Shown here: positions 27,054 to 36,438 of the stretch, in pieces | Layout of the letters: each line of letters starts with the position of its first letter | Numbering within the stretch: the first letter of the stretch is position 1 | NCBI GenBank assembly: GCA_947499635.1 | Contig: CANMPD010000005.1 | Span: forward strand, 62,001 to 126,000 | Length of the DNA: 64,000 nt | From: an uncultured Paracoccaceae bacterium | Lineage (GTDB): Bacteria > Pseudomonadota > Alphaproteobacteria > Rhodobacterales > Rhodobacteraceae | Direction of reading: 5' to 3' | Position numbers and translations under genes: made by a program | Notes under the pieces: generated by a model | Database searches by the model: none | Told to the model about the DNA's origin: nothing | The model's input: only the letters and a program-made list of their open reading frames with translations

Positions 27054-27820
27054 GTACAGACATAACTTCCCGCGCGGCAATCCGCGAAATCACCCAAGCG
27101 CGCCTTACCTTCGGTGAGCACAACCGTGTCGCAAGCACCAAGAGAACATTGGGTTTTGCCCTAGACCACGCCAAAGCGCGCGAAGCCGTTCTATCAGACC
27201 TAGACCTACCCCGCTTACACACCGCGCTTGAGACAGCTGGGCTGCCGCATCAAACTGTAACCAGTACAGCAATAACGCGCGATACCTTTGTTCGCAGACC
27301 TGATTTAGGGCGGCAACTTCCTAAAGAAGCTCACTCTCAGTTAGCTGAGCACAGCCCGCCTGATGTCGCCATTGTTCTGGGCGACGGCCTCTCTGCTCTT
27401 GCTGTCGCCCTAAACGGCGTGGCCTTTATTGAGGCTTTGACTAAACAGTTAGACACTGCAGGCTTGACCTATGGCCCTATCGTCATCGCACAGCAGGCAC
27501 GTGTGGCCTTGGGAGATAAGATCGCGCTCGCACTCAAGGCACCATCCGTTGTGATGGCCCTGGGCGAGCGACCGGGGCTTTCTGCTGCGGATGGGTTAGG
27601 GATTTATATCACCCAAAACCCGCAGCTTGACACCCCAGACAGCGCCCGTAATTGCCTGTCAAATGTGCGCCAAGACGGCTTACCCATCCCAGAAGCCGCG
27701 CGACAGACAGGTGACATTGTGCACGCTATGCGTCGTTATGGGCAAAGTGGTGTCATGTTAAATCAACACCGCGCTGAAATTGCGTCTTTGCCCAATGATG
27801 CAACCCATCAGCTCGAATAA
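27050..27820 (+). CDS. eutC: Ethanolamine ammonia-lyase small subunit
   Basis: A 256-residue EutC, the cobalamin-binding partner of EutB. The segments RLTFGEHNRVASTKR, DVAIVLGDGLSALAV, LGERPGLSAADGLGIYIT and NCLSNVR are typical. The length is a little under that of enterobacterial EutC (about 295), mainly at the N-terminus, as is usual in proteobacteria without shells. It is the last gene of the block. Confidence 0.94.
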   Translation: MSTDITSRAAIREITQARLTFGEHNRVASTKRTLGFALDHAKAREAVLSDLDLPRLHTALETAGLPHQTVTSTAITRDTFVRRPDLGRQLPKEAHSQLAEHSPPDVAIVLGDGLSALAVALNGVAFIEALTKQLDTAGLTYGPIVIAQQARVALGDKIALALKAPSVVMALGERPGLSAADGLGIYITQNPQLDTPDSARNCLSNVRQDGLPIPEAARQTGDIVHAMRRYGQSGVMLNQHRAEIASLPNDATHQLE

Positions 27821-27936
27821 TTTTGCAACCAAGTGCACTCATCAGTAATATATCAAACTGCAATTAGCCCCAGACATACAAGAGGCTAACCCCATACCAA
27901 ACCATCTCGAAATTAGAGATACCCGTCTGAGTACCC

Positions 27937-27966
27937 GCGATAATAAACCTGCGATAAATAAAACCT
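27937..27966. repeat. Short imperfect tandem repeat downstream of eutC
   Basis: GCGATAATAAACCT (27937-27950) is followed directly by GCGATAAATAAAACCT (27951-27966), differing by two inserted bases. The surrounding 225 bases are AT-rich and hold no gene. A regulatory role for the VOC gene downstream is possible only by position. Confidence 0.4.
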
Positions 27967-28046
27967 CACCCATGATATCCTGAGCATTATTATACCAAAA
28001 AATGCGCTATAACTGATCACAGTTAAGCTGAATTGAGGATGAGATC

Positions 28047-28439
28047 ATGAACCAGTCACTGGCACTCACTGCGGTTGTTGTGCACGACTATGATGAAGCA
28101 ATTGCATTTTATACAGAAAAACTCGGCTTCACATTGGTTGATGACACATATCAACCCGAACAGAATAAACGCTGGGTTGTCGTCAAACCCAAGGGTGACG
28201 GCCACGCAGCTATTTTACTCGCCAAAGCATCAAACAATCATCAGGCTCAATACGTTGGAGATCAAGCCGGAGGACGGGTGTTTTTATTCCTGCAAACCGA
28301 CGACTTTGAACGCGATTTTAGCGCCTATAGCGCACGCGGCGTTAAATTTATAAGACCTCCTAAAACCGCACCCTATGGCACCGTCGCAGTCTTTGAAGAC
28401 CTATACGGCAATTTATGGGATCTTGTTCAGTTCACGTGA
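28047..28439 (+). CDS. VOC (glyoxalase/bleomycin-resistance fold) protein
   Basis: A 130-residue vicinal-oxygen-chelate protein with two beta-alpha-beta3 modules. It begins SLALTAVVVHDYDEAIAFY and ends with VAVFEDLYGNLWDLVQF, the second metal-ligand strand with a Glu. GAGGATGAGATC precedes the ATG. It stands alone between the eut block and the uronate genes. VOC proteins include lyases, dioxygenases and resistance proteins, so no activity is assigned. Confidence 0.85.
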   Translation: MNQSLALTAVVVHDYDEAIAFYTEKLGFTLVDDTYQPEQNKRWVVVKPKGDGHAAILLAKASNNHQAQYVGDQAGGRVFLFLQTDDFERDFSAYSARGVKFIRPPKTAPYGTVAVFEDLYGNLWDLVQFT

Positions 28440-28777
28440 TCTGGGTTTCGACCTGTCTACCCTATCGATGCAGTCAAACACCGGCCTACTTTTATCAATC
28501 TTGCATGACGGCTTTATGGATTGGTAGCAGTGCAGAAATATTATGAACGACATCAGTATTAAGCCCTAAATATACCTTCCAAAAAATCCGGATCACGTCT
28601 GTTCCAACGACCGCTTTTCGTTATTAGAGCCACTTGTTGATCGCAGCAACAAAATGCAATCCGCGCTGTTCACCCAAGTTGCAGCTATTGTTGTCACCAG
28701 TGCCGTTTTACGTACCTATCGTTTACCATTTTGGGCCGGGGTAAACGCGCGACACGATAAAATATTCCAGCGTTTCG
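28440..28777. other. 338-base intergenic region, no gene seen
   Basis: This lies between the convergent VOC and uxaC genes. I find no credible coding frame, no clear T-tailed hairpin and no repeat. An open frame that starts at 28654 runs into the uxaC coding region on the opposite strand and is not credible. Confidence 0.5.
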
Positions 28778-30178
28778 TTAAAGAAATTGCTTACGCGCAT
28801 TTTCATAACATACCCCCCGTATCAATCTGTCATGTATTTCCGGAGCGTCTGGGATATGCCCTGTTTCCACCCAACGCCCCACCATTCGGCAAAACAGACG
28901 GCGAAAATATTCGTGCCGCGGAAAGGATAGAAATGATCGGCTGTCGGTCAACATGCCAAGAAAGGGCGTAATCAATCCCATTTGTGCAAGCTCTGTGATC
29001 TGGCGTTCCATGCCATCCAGTTGGTCATTGTGCCACCACGCGGTTCCAACCTGAACTTTACCCGCAACACTGCCATCTTGAAAACTGGCTGCTGTTGTTG
29101 TGAGGACGGCGTTTTTCGTGGCGTCAACACAATACAGCACTGTACGGGGCAGCGCATCGCTACGGTCCAATCGGTCCAAAAGTACATTCAACGGCTCTGC
29201 AATAGCGCGGTCCCCAATTGAATCCCCCCCCGAGTCGCGCCCCTTCGTCCCCATCAGACGAGACGAAGTATTGCGCAGTGATCCAATATGGAGCTGCATC
29301 ATCACATCACGCGCTGCGTAAGCCCGGCCCAATGCAGTAAAAAGCGCAGCCCGCAGACTAGAGGCCTCGTCTGATGTGATACGATCCAGCCCCGTCAGAC
29401 GGCGGCGTAGGATATCATCTAAAACAGAGGCCGAGACCTCCTCGCCAGCATCAAAGAAATCCAAACCATGATCCGAGGCCTTGCAGCCATGCGCCACAAA
29501 GTGATCTAGCCGCTGAAGCAACGCAGCCTCTAGGGCGTCGAAAGTGGTGATCTCAATTCCAGTCAACGCCGCCAAATCTGCAATATAGTTAGCAAAATGC
29601 GGTGCCTCGATTTGCAAAGCTTTATCCGGTCGAAAACTGGGCGCGACAGTGAGATCTGGATCATTCATCAATGCCCGATGATGTTCCAATGTGTCCAGCG
29701 GATCATCCGTCGTGCCGACAAACTCTACCTTCATCTGCAACAACAACCCGCGCGCGCCAAACTGTGCCTCACCTAATCGCGCATTTGCAGTCTCCCATAC
29801 CATATCAGCGGTGTCAGGAGACAAAATCGTGCCCTCCAACCCAAAATAACGCCACAACTCAAGATGGCTCCAGTGATGCACTGGGTTCATTATCATATCG
29901 GGCATGGCCTGCGCATAGGCGTCAAATTTTTCACGCCAACCCGCATTGCCAGAAACTCGTGCTTCGTCAATGCCCGCCCACCGCATTGCCCGCCACTTAT
30001 AATGATCATGCTCTAACCACAGTTGTCCCAGCGTCTCCCAATGCTGATCAGCTGCAATTTCGCTGGGCGGCAGATGATTGTGATAATCTATGATCGGTAA
30101 ATCAGCCGCAACCTCGTGGTACAATCGGCGTGCCGTCGCGGTGTCCAACAGAAAATCAGCGTTTAAGAAACGTTGCAT
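28778..30178 (-). CDS. uxaC: Glucuronate isomerase
   Basis: A 466-residue UxaC, an amidohydrolase-fold enzyme that isomerises D-glucuronate to D-fructuronate (and galacturonate to tagaturonate). Diagnostic segments are DYHNHLPPSEIAADQ near residue 32, HWSHLELWRYFG near residue 102, MQLHIGSLRNTS near residue 293 and GVCYENARKQF at the C-terminus. AGGAG precedes the ATG. It is the second gene of the uxuB-uxaC operon, 21 bases after uxuB. With UxuB and UxuA it forms a full path to 2-keto-3-deoxygluconate. Confidence 0.95.
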   Translation of the reverse strand: MQRFLNADFLLDTATARRLYHEVAADLPIIDYHNHLPPSEIAADQHWETLGQLWLEHDHYKWRAMRWAGIDEARVSGNAGWREKFDAYAQAMPDMIMNPVHHWSHLELWRYFGLEGTILSPDTADMVWETANARLGEAQFGARGLLLQMKVEFVGTTDDPLDTLEHHRALMNDPDLTVAPSFRPDKALQIEAPHFANYIADLAALTGIEITTFDALEAALLQRLDHFVAHGCKASDHGLDFFDAGEEVSASVLDDILRRRLTGLDRITSDEASSLRAALFTALGRAYAARDVMMQLHIGSLRNTSSRLMGTKGRDSGGDSIGDRAIAEPLNVLLDRLDRSDALPRTVLYCVDATKNAVLTTTAASFQDGSVAGKVQVGTAWWHNDQLDGMERQITELAQMGLITPFLGMLTDSRSFLSFPRHEYFRRLFCRMVGRWVETGHIPDAPEIHDRLIRGVCYENARKQFL

Positions 30179-30199
30179 GAGTGCTCCTGAATTGCAGGG

Positions 30200-31633
30200 T
30201 CAAAGGCAGGCGGCAACAGCGTTGCGTGCGCCCTGCTCGCAAATCGCAGTATAAGCGCCCTGTATGGCGGAAATAAAATCGGGATTTTTGGCAAGGGCCA
30301 CGGGAAAAATTTCAGATAGATTTATCAACGCATCAACATAGGCGGCGCCGTCATACTTTGCTGCGATCCCACGAAGTGTTTCAGCCAATGGATCCGAGAT
30401 CGGCAGCGTATTGTCGCGATCATCACGGCCTTTTAGATATGCCATCCACCCAGCGATACCCAAAGCCGTCAACGGCCACGGCTCATCACGATCCAAATGG
30501 ATGTGCGCCGGAACAAGCAAGCGTTGCGGTAATTTAGCAGAACTGTCTGTCGCGATCTGACTGGTGGTGTGATTTAGCCGCGAATTGGCAAACCGCGAAA
30601 TGAGGGCATCTGCATAAACCGATAAATCAACCCCATTCAATGGGGCAAGTGTCGGCGCCTGCTCTTGAAGCATCAGTTTATATGCGGCCTCGCGAAACAC
30701 ACTGTCCGCCATACAATCAGATATCGTGGCATGCCCAGCCAAGGCGCCTAAATGCGCAAGAAATGTATGCGCCCCATTCAGCATCCGCAGCTTCATCTCT
30801 TCGAACGGCACCACATCTGCGACCAATTGTGCGCCAACCTTTTCCCACGCCGGCCGACCTGCTGCAAAGTCATCTTCGATCACCCATTGGCTAAATGGTT
30901 CGCAGACAATACCGTTCGGGTCTTCTGTACCAGTGATTTCGGTCAACAATGCGGTCCCCCCAGTATCAAGCGCAGGAACGATGCGATCCACCATCGTGGC
31001 CGGAAAGCAGACTTTGGCCGTGATCCAATCCGCTAAGTCCGGGTCAATCGCGCGCGCAAACGCCACAACTGCAGCCCGGGCCAGTCGACCGTTTTCAGGC
31101 AAATTATCGCAAGACAAAACGGATATACCAGCCAATCCAGCCTGACGCCGCCGCGCAAGACCTGCAACAAGGATACCAACCGCAGTTTTAGGGTCGTCTG
31201 GGTTTTCCAAATCAGCCCTGATCCCGATGTGTTCAAAATCAAGCTCCCCAGCAGACAGGCAATAGCCCTTTTCTGTGATGGTCAGGGACACAATCGACAA
31301 ATCTGTTTGCGTAAAATAGCTTAACAACGCGTCCAAGCCATCACGCAACGGATGGCAGGTTCCTGTTATAACCCCAATTTCGCGCGCAACACAGCTCGCG
31401 TCGTCTGCTTCAATCACAGTATATCTGTGATCGCGCGCATCCAGCGCATTCAGCGCCTCAACACCAGAATTCAGACGCACGGCCACAACACCCCAATCCC
31501 CGCCCTGTCGCGACAACAACTGGTCTAAATAGACAAATTGATGCGCACGCGCAAAGGCACCAAAACCGATGTGCAATATCCGTGGCTTAAGCATACTGCG
31601 GTCATAGGTTGCGGTTGTACGTTGAATATCCAC
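30200..31633 (-). CDS. uxuB: Mannitol dehydrogenase family, D-mannonate oxidoreductase
   Basis: A 477-residue long-chain dehydrogenase that reduces D-fructuronate to D-mannonate with NADH. The N-terminal GFGAFARAHQ dinucleotide site is near residue 23, and KVCFPATMVDRIVP and the catalytic KLRMLNGAHT segment (about residues 276-285) match the family. The GTG at 31633 is preferred because GGGAG lies eight bases upstream; an ATG 13 codons later is possible. It is divergent from the GntR gene, with an UxuR-like operator between them. Confidence 0.9.
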   Translation of the reverse strand: MDIQRTTATYDRSMLKPRILHIGFGAFARAHQFVYLDQLLSRQGGDWGVVAVRLNSGVEALNALDARDHRYTVIEADDASCVAREIGVITGTCHPLRDGLDALLSYFTQTDLSIVSLTITEKGYCLSAGELDFEHIGIRADLENPDDPKTAVGILVAGLARRRQAGLAGISVLSCDNLPENGRLARAAVVAFARAIDPDLADWITAKVCFPATMVDRIVPALDTGGTALLTEITGTEDPNGIVCEPFSQWVIEDDFAAGRPAWEKVGAQLVADVVPFEEMKLRMLNGAHTFLAHLGALAGHATISDCMADSVFREAAYKLMLQEQAPTLAPLNGVDLSVYADALISRFANSRLNHTTSQIATDSSAKLPQRLLVPAHIHLDRDEPWPLTALGIAGWMAYLKGRDDRDNTLPISDPLAETLRGIAAKYDGAAYVDALINLSEIFPVALAKNPDFISAIQGAYTAICEQGARNAVAACL

Positions 31634-31718
31634 CTGACCACTCCCAATTCGCTGCCGCTGTCACGGTACTAAGCAGATGCAAGGTACCTTAGTATAAGGA
31701 ACCTATGAACCGTTGATC

Positions 31719-31752
31719 AAAATTGGTCAACCAAAATTACTTTTTGGTTGAC
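31719..31752. promoter_or_regulatory. UxuR/ExuR-like operator in an inverted repeat
   Basis: AAAATTGGTCAACCAAAATT (31719-31738) closely resembles the enterobacterial ExuR/UxuR consensus AAATTGGTATACCAATTT. In addition, GTCAACCAAAA (31726-31736) and TTTTGGTTGAC (31742-31752) form an 11-base inverted repeat with a five-base spacer. The site lies between uxuB and its divergent GntR regulator, so it could repress both directions and be relieved by a uronate intermediate. Confidence 0.65.
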
Positions 31753-31833
31753 AATCATACTGGTAACCGCACTTATTTACGCGCAGCACACAGGGCTGAT
31801 CCGTCTCAATATAACTTTCTAAGTGTGGGCCCC

Positions 31834-32601
31834 ATGGAAAACGACGCCAGGCGTTATCAAGATATCGCACAGGAGTTGCGTGATCACATCCTTGAGAAAA
31901 GATACCAGATTGGCGATAGGCTGCTAACAGAACGCCAAATGGCCGAACAGTTTTGCGTTGGCCGTAGTATGGTCCGCGACGCAGTTATTATGCTTGAGGT
32001 TCAAGGATTTGTTCAGGTTCGAAAAGGATCAGGTATATACCTTCTACGTGATCCCTCCGAACAGATGCAGCCTTTGGAAAATGACATCGGCCCGTTTGAA
32101 TTGCTACAAGCGCGACAAGTCTTAGAAGGCGCAATTGCAGGTTTCGCCGCCGCTATGGTCACCAAAAATGACATCCTGCGTATGCGCGATGCTTTGGAAA
32201 TGGAAAACCGCGCGATCAATGCGCTTGAGGCAAATGAACACAACAGCGAAACGGATCTGCGGGATTATGCAGGCGACGAAGCCTTTCACAGGCTGGTGGC
32301 CGAAGCGACGCAGAACTCGGTTCTCGTTCAAAACGTCCAAGATTTATGGGACTTACGCAAACACAGTCGGATGTGGAAACAACTTCACCATCGCATTTTT
32401 GACATGTCCTATAGACGCCAATGGCTAAAGGATCATCAACAGATTTTAGCGGCCCTTCAATCCCGAGACGCCGTCGCGGCGCGGCGTGCGATGCAACAAC
32501 ACCTCGCCGGGGTCAGCGAAACTTTAATGACGCTTTCCGATGTTGATGATCCGGATTTTGATGGATTTTTATTTTCTGCCAACAGCTTACCCGCCTCCTG
32601 A
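31834..32601 (+). CDS. GntR/FCD regulator of uronate catabolism (UxuR/ExuR type)
   Basis: A 255-residue FadR-subfamily regulator. The N-terminal winged helix includes GDRLLTERQMAEQFCVGRSMVRDAVIMLE, shown here in two overlapping parts near residues 27-56, and the FCD domain follows from about residue 90. The ATG at 31834 was chosen because the longer in-frame reading (from a TTG at 31723) would place the operator inside the coding region. It lies between uxuB and uxuA and most likely represses the uxu/uxa genes. Confidence 0.87.
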   Translation: MENDARRYQDIAQELRDHILEKRYQIGDRLLTERQMAEQFCVGRSMVRDAVIMLEVQGFVQVRKGSGIYLLRDPSEQMQPLENDIGPFELLQARQVLEGAIAGFAAAMVTKNDILRMRDALEMENRAINALEANEHNSETDLRDYAGDEAFHRLVAEATQNSVLVQNVQDLWDLRKHSRMWKQLHHRIFDMSYRRQWLKDHQQILAALQSRDAVAARRAMQQHLAGVSETLMTLSDVDDPDFDGFLFSANSLPAS

Positions 32602-32648
32602 TTTTCGAAACAGCGCGGCCACCACAGACATAGAAATGGAGCTCAAAA

Positions 32649-33803
32649 GTGAAACAAACTTGGCGTTGGTTCGGCCCCGATGATGCGATTTCGCTGCAAG
32701 ATATTCGTCAGGCAGGGGCAACCGGTATTGTAACCGCTTTGCATCATATCCCAAATGGGACCGTGTGGTCCGTTCAAGACATAGAACAGCGACGTGATAT
32801 GATCACGGCTGCAGGGCTTAGTTGGGATGTTGTTGAAAGCATACCCGTGCACGAGGACATCAAAACCGGTGCCGCAGGGTGGGAGCATTATGCCGAAATC
32901 TGGGTGCAAAGCATGCAGAACCTCGCCAGCTGTGGTATCAAAACGATCTGCTATAATTTTATGCCCGTTCTAGACTGGACCCGCACGGACCTGTGGTACG
33001 AGCTGCCTGATGGTGCCCGGTGTTTGCGATTTGACGCTGTTGATTTTGCGACGTTTGACATTCATATTCTCAAACGTCCCAATGCCGTTCAGGACCATGG
33101 TCCAGACCTGTCCGCCAAAGCGACCAAACGTGCAGACGCGATGGACCAAGCCGAACGCCAACGTCTTATTGATACGATTATTGCCGGCCTGCCGGGATCA
33201 GAAGAAAGTTACACGGTCGAAACCTTCGCCAACCGCCTCGCCGCTTATGCAGGGATCGGACCGGATGAATTACGCGCAAACCTCAAAGCATTTCTCGACA
33301 TTGTAATCCCCGCAGCCCAAGAGGCTGGCGTATTGCTTGCCATCCATCCAGATGATCCCCCTCGTCCGATTTTCGGCCTGCCGCGCATTGTGTCCACAGC
33401 GGATGATATGGATTTTATTGCTTCGATTTCGCCTTTACCTGCCAACGGGTTTACATTTTGCACGGGCTCATACGGTGTACGCGCCGACAATGATTTACCT
33501 TCAATGATGACCAAACACGCGGACCGCATACATTTTCTACACCTACGTGCAACCAAACGCGAAGAAGATGGCCTATCATTTCACGAAGCCCCTCATCTGG
33601 ATGGCGATGTCGATATGGTCGCGATCGTCGGCAAAGCACTTAACATCGAGAAAACACGCGGGGTTGAACTGCCATTTAGACCCGATCACGGTCACGCCAT
33701 CGTTGATGACACAACCCGCCGTACCGCACCGGGATACCCGTTGATCGGACGCCTACGCGGTCTTGCCGAAATTCGTGGTATTGAATACGCGTTAAAGCAC
33801 TGA
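32649..33803 (+). CDS. uxuA: Mannonate dehydratase
   Basis: A 384-residue UxuA, a TIM-barrel enzyme that dehydrates D-mannonate to 2-keto-3-deoxygluconate. The start MKQTWRWFGPDD and the segments GATGIVTALHHIPNG, YNFMPVLDWTRTDL, LAIHPDDPPRPIFGLPRIV and the H-x-R metal site in HFLHLR are diagnostic. The GTG start at 32649 has ATGGAG eight bases upstream. It follows the regulator by 47 bases. Kinase and aldolase for the product are not in this window. Confidence 0.95.
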   Translation: MKQTWRWFGPDDAISLQDIRQAGATGIVTALHHIPNGTVWSVQDIEQRRDMITAAGLSWDVVESIPVHEDIKTGAAGWEHYAEIWVQSMQNLASCGIKTICYNFMPVLDWTRTDLWYELPDGARCLRFDAVDFATFDIHILKRPNAVQDHGPDLSAKATKRADAMDQAERQRLIDTIIAGLPGSEESYTVETFANRLAAYAGIGPDELRANLKAFLDIVIPAAQEAGVLLAIHPDDPPRPIFGLPRIVSTADDMDFIASISPLPANGFTFCTGSYGVRADNDLPSMMTKHADRIHFLHLRATKREEDGLSFHEAPHLDGDVDMVAIVGKALNIEKTRGVELPFRPDHGHAIVDDTTRRTAPGYPLIGRLRGLAEIRGIEYALKH

Positions 33804-33820
33804 GCAATCAACGGATATGA

Positions 33821-33861
33821 AACGGCAACGCCTAGACAATATGCTGCGTTGCCGTTCTTTT
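33821..33861 (+). terminator. Strong terminator after uxuA
   Basis: AACGGCAACGC (33821-33831) pairs perfectly with GCGTTGCCGTT (33846-33856) across a 14-base loop and is followed by CTTTT. It lies between the convergent uxuA and DUF1826 genes. It fits an intrinsic terminator for uxuA, possibly working in both directions. Confidence 0.8.
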
Positions 33862-33876
33862 ACACGTTTGCAGACC

Positions 33877-34518
33877 TTAAATCTCTTCTGCCAGATCATA
33901 AATAGGATCTAACACAAGCACGAGGCGCGTTTCCCCAGTCCCTTCAATCGGCGGCGACCGATGCCTTAACCGGGTCGGAATATCGCTCGGCCATTTCGTA
34001 CCTCGTAACACCAAAGGACATGTGGGCGGCGTCGATAAGATTTCATCCGAATCATGTCCACGATCCGCCTCACCAAATTGCGTCGACTGCCCTCGATAGG
34101 TACACACAAGCCGCGCCGTAACAGCGTCGATATGAAATTTGCGACATGCATTTGTTGTGACAACATCCAAACGTAGACGCAGGGAACTGACACCCATCAG
34201 TGTGGCAAAGTTCTGGGCAAGGCTGGCAACGTCGCGTATCAGTGCTTGGCGCTCGATCCCCACCGGCGTACCGCAGCTATCGCAGACTTGCGTAACCACA
34301 TCTGCAACCCGATCTGGTTGTAAAATCTGGCGGGTCTGTGGCAGCTGGCTTGGCTCTAGAGTATCAAGCCAAGCACGCATTTGAGACAGAGGCGCTCTGT
34401 TCCAGATCACCGCGGCGCAACCTGCATTTCGGATCGCTGCCAAGGCTCCGACTTCCTCGACAAAGGTTACAGATTTCAACGCGGGTTGAGCAGCCGTAAT
34501 TTGCGCAGATATATTCAC
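33877..34518 (-). CDS. DUF1826 domain protein
   Basis: A 213-residue cytoplasmic protein of the DUF1826 family, whose function is unknown. Recognisable segments are [20 protein letters not shown] and VLRGTKWP near the C-terminal half; Cys/His residues in this part could bind metal. The GTG at 34518 overlaps the stop of the COG0523 gene (GTGA), which is better than a TTG five codons earlier. Genes of this family are often found beside zinc-responsive COG0523 GTPases, which matches this locus. Confidence 0.75.
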   Translation of the reverse strand: MNISAQITAAQPALKSVTFVEEVGALAAIRNAGCAAVIWNRAPLSQMRAWLDTLEPSQLPQTRQILQPDRVADVVTQVCDSCGTPVGIERQALIRDVASLAQNFATLMGVSSLRLRLDVVTTNACRKFHIDAVTARLVCTYRGQSTQFGEADRGHDSDEILSTPPTCPLVLRGTKWPSDIPTRLRHRSPPIEGTGETRLVLVLDPIYDLAEEI

Positions 34519-35729
34519 GAACGCTGCCCCCAATATGGGAATGGATCAGAAAGATCTGCCCATTTTTCAGGTTCAAAATCGTTTACGTCCAACAAAGCCG
34601 CATTCAAGCTCGCACAGATTTTTTCACGCTCTAGGCCTACACCAATAAATACCAATTCCTGTCGGCGATCCCCCCAAGGCTCTGCCCAATTCCGGGCAAT
34701 CTCATCTTGAGCCTGAGGATGCGTGGGCAAGCGATCTTGCGGGACAGCGGCCCACCAAAACCCCAATGGCTTTACAGATGACAATGCGCCAGCAAGGCTG
34801 AATTCAGCCGCCCATTGTGGCTGCGTCGCAATCCAAAAATGCCCTTTCGCGCGGATAACCCCGGGCAGGGTGGCATTCAGTACCTTGTGTAGTTTTGCCG
34901 GATCAAAAGGGCCACGCGCATGATAAACAAAGGATTGAATTCCGTATTCCTCATCTTCGGGCGTGTGGTTGGCAAAACCATAAAGCTCCTTAGCCCACAT
35001 AGGGTGTTCATGAGCCGTCTCAAAATCAAACAAACCAGTGTTTAGAATTGTGTCAGCGGACACATCCGAGTGGTTTGTTTCCACTAACTTAGCATCCGCA
35101 TTCAGCGCACGGATAATCTTGCGCGCCGTATCTGTACGCTGAGGCCCGGCCTCAGACACCTTATTCAGCACAACCACATCTGCAAATTCAATTTGTTCCG
35201 TTAATAAACTCACAAGGCTGCGGTCATCTTGGTCTCCAAGGGATTCCCCACGATCAGTGAGAAAATCATGACTAGAGAAATCCTCGAGCAGGTTCACAGC
35301 GTCAACCACCGTGACCATTGTATCCAGACGTGCAACATCAGACAGGCTTTGACCGTCTTCATCCCGAAAATCAAAGGTCGCCGCTACGGGCAGAGGTTCG
35401 GAAATGCCGGTGGATTCAATTAATAGATAGTCAAAGCGGCCCTCCTCGGAAAGCTTGCGAACTTCTTTCAGCAAATCGTCACGCAGAGTGCAGCAGATAC
35501 AACCGTTGGACATTTCAACCAACGTTTCCTCTGAGCGCGAAAGCTCCGTTCCTTCACGTACAAGATCTGCGTCGATGTTTACTTCGGACATGTCATTCAC
35601 GATGACGGCGACCCGCCGCCCCTCGCGGTTATTCAGAACGCGATTCAAAAGCGTTGTTTTTCCAGCGCCCAGAAATCCGGACAAAACCGTAACGGGCAAA
35701 CGGGTATCGGGTGGAGTGATATCTTTCAT
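34515..35729 (-). CDS. COG0523 GTP-binding protein, zinc metallochaperone type
   Basis: A 404-residue G3E-family GTPase. The P-loop [11 protein letters not shown] lies near residue 19, the metal-binding CICC (CxCC motif) near residue 68, and NKVSE (NKxD-like) near residue 188, followed by a C-terminal CobW_C domain. Zinc-regulated members (YciC, ZigA, ZNG1-like) deliver zinc to clients under starvation. The ATG at 35729 is preferred over 35765 because the latter lies almost inside the Zur-like box and would leave no leader. It is coupled to the DUF1826 gene. Confidence 0.87.
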   Translation of the reverse strand: MKDITPPDTRLPVTVLSGFLGAGKTTLLNRVLNNREGRRVAVIVNDMSEVNIDADLVREGTELSRSEETLVEMSNGCICCTLRDDLLKEVRKLSEEGRFDYLLIESTGISEPLPVAATFDFRDEDGQSLSDVARLDTMVTVVDAVNLLEDFSSHDFLTDRGESLGDQDDRSLVSLLTEQIEFADVVVLNKVSEAGPQRTDTARKIIRALNADAKLVETNHSDVSADTILNTGLFDFETAHEHPMWAKELYGFANHTPEDEEYGIQSFVYHARGPFDPAKLHKVLNATLPGVIRAKGHFWIATQPQWAAEFSLAGALSSVKPLGFWWAAVPQDRLPTHPQAQDEIARNWAEPWGDRRQELVFIGVGLEREKICASLNAALLDVNDFEPEKWADLSDPFPYWGQRS

Positions 35730-35772
35730 AGCGATGGCTCTTTTTACAATTTGGCTACTGGGCATATATGTA

Positions 35773-35789
35773 ATGTTATATCATAACAT
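35773..35789. promoter_or_regulatory. Candidate Zur box
   Basis: ATGTTATATCATAACAT is a perfect 7-3-7 inverted repeat, 43 bases before the COG0523 start. It resembles Fur/Zur-family operators of the GTTATAATATAAC kind in proteobacteria. Together with the COG0523/DUF1826 pair it predicts repression by zinc-loaded Zur. Confidence 0.65.
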
Positions 35790-36438
35790 ATTGCAATCCC
35801 AATTACGACGCGCCTCGCCATTTTGCGCTATACTTATTTTGTCGCCAGTTCCTTGGCTGTTAGAGCAGTGAAAAACTATAAATCAACGAACAAGCGACAC
35901 CCAAGCATGAAATTGCGACGCAAAGTAGCATGCGGCTTACGTATTATAATTTAAATTTGCTTAACTTTAGCGCAATCAAGGGTTGGATTAGCGAAAGCAT
36001 TAGGCACTTCAGGCGCTGCACACGATTTTCAAATATTTGATTTCCAAAAACTTGACCAATCCACCATCCGACATTTTTAATCAGGTTATTAAAGGCATAA
36101 TGCAGTGACGCAGATATACCTGATCGTGGCAATGGCGCTACACCTTCCCAAACGTGCCCTCTGAATTGAGCGGCATACATCTGTAGCACCCTGTTCACAC
36201 ACCTCCGAACACATAGACAACTTGTAACAAACAAATTGCGGTACTTTGATACGGCATGCGCCTGTGTCCGCGTGATGCTGCCTGTTCGTTGATACGTCTG
36301 ATCTTTTTCAGGCGACGCCGCCCTATTCACTCAATGGCCATCCAAACGCGGTCCATCACCTAATCAACGTAAAAAAATCACCACGTAAATTAACGAAATC
36401 AAACTCTTAACTCCTTATCTAACCAAGGAACTTATGAA
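35790..36438. other. 649-base AT-rich region without a recognised gene
   Basis: This lies between the divergent COG0523 gene and nirC. The only sizeable frame (35944-36330, minus strand, GTG start, 128 codons) has no ribosome site and an unusual composition rich in Cys, Arg and Asn at its start. I recognise no family in it. It may be a decayed gene. AAGGA at 36425-36429 is the ribosome site for nirC. Confidence 0.4.

Noticed and set aside
25677-27820. Ethanolamine microcompartment (eut) locus
   Set aside because: No shell proteins, EutE, EutD, EutA or EutG are present; only the lyase subunits are.
28654-28971. Open frame of 105 codons on the plus strand
   Set aside because: Two thirds of it lies antisense to the well-supported 3' end of uxaC, it has no ribosome site, and the peptide resembles nothing known to me.
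35944-36330. Open frame of 128 codons on the minus strand
   Set aside because: It needs a GTG start without a ribosome site and its composition is unlike its neighbours. It is mentioned only as content of the gap.
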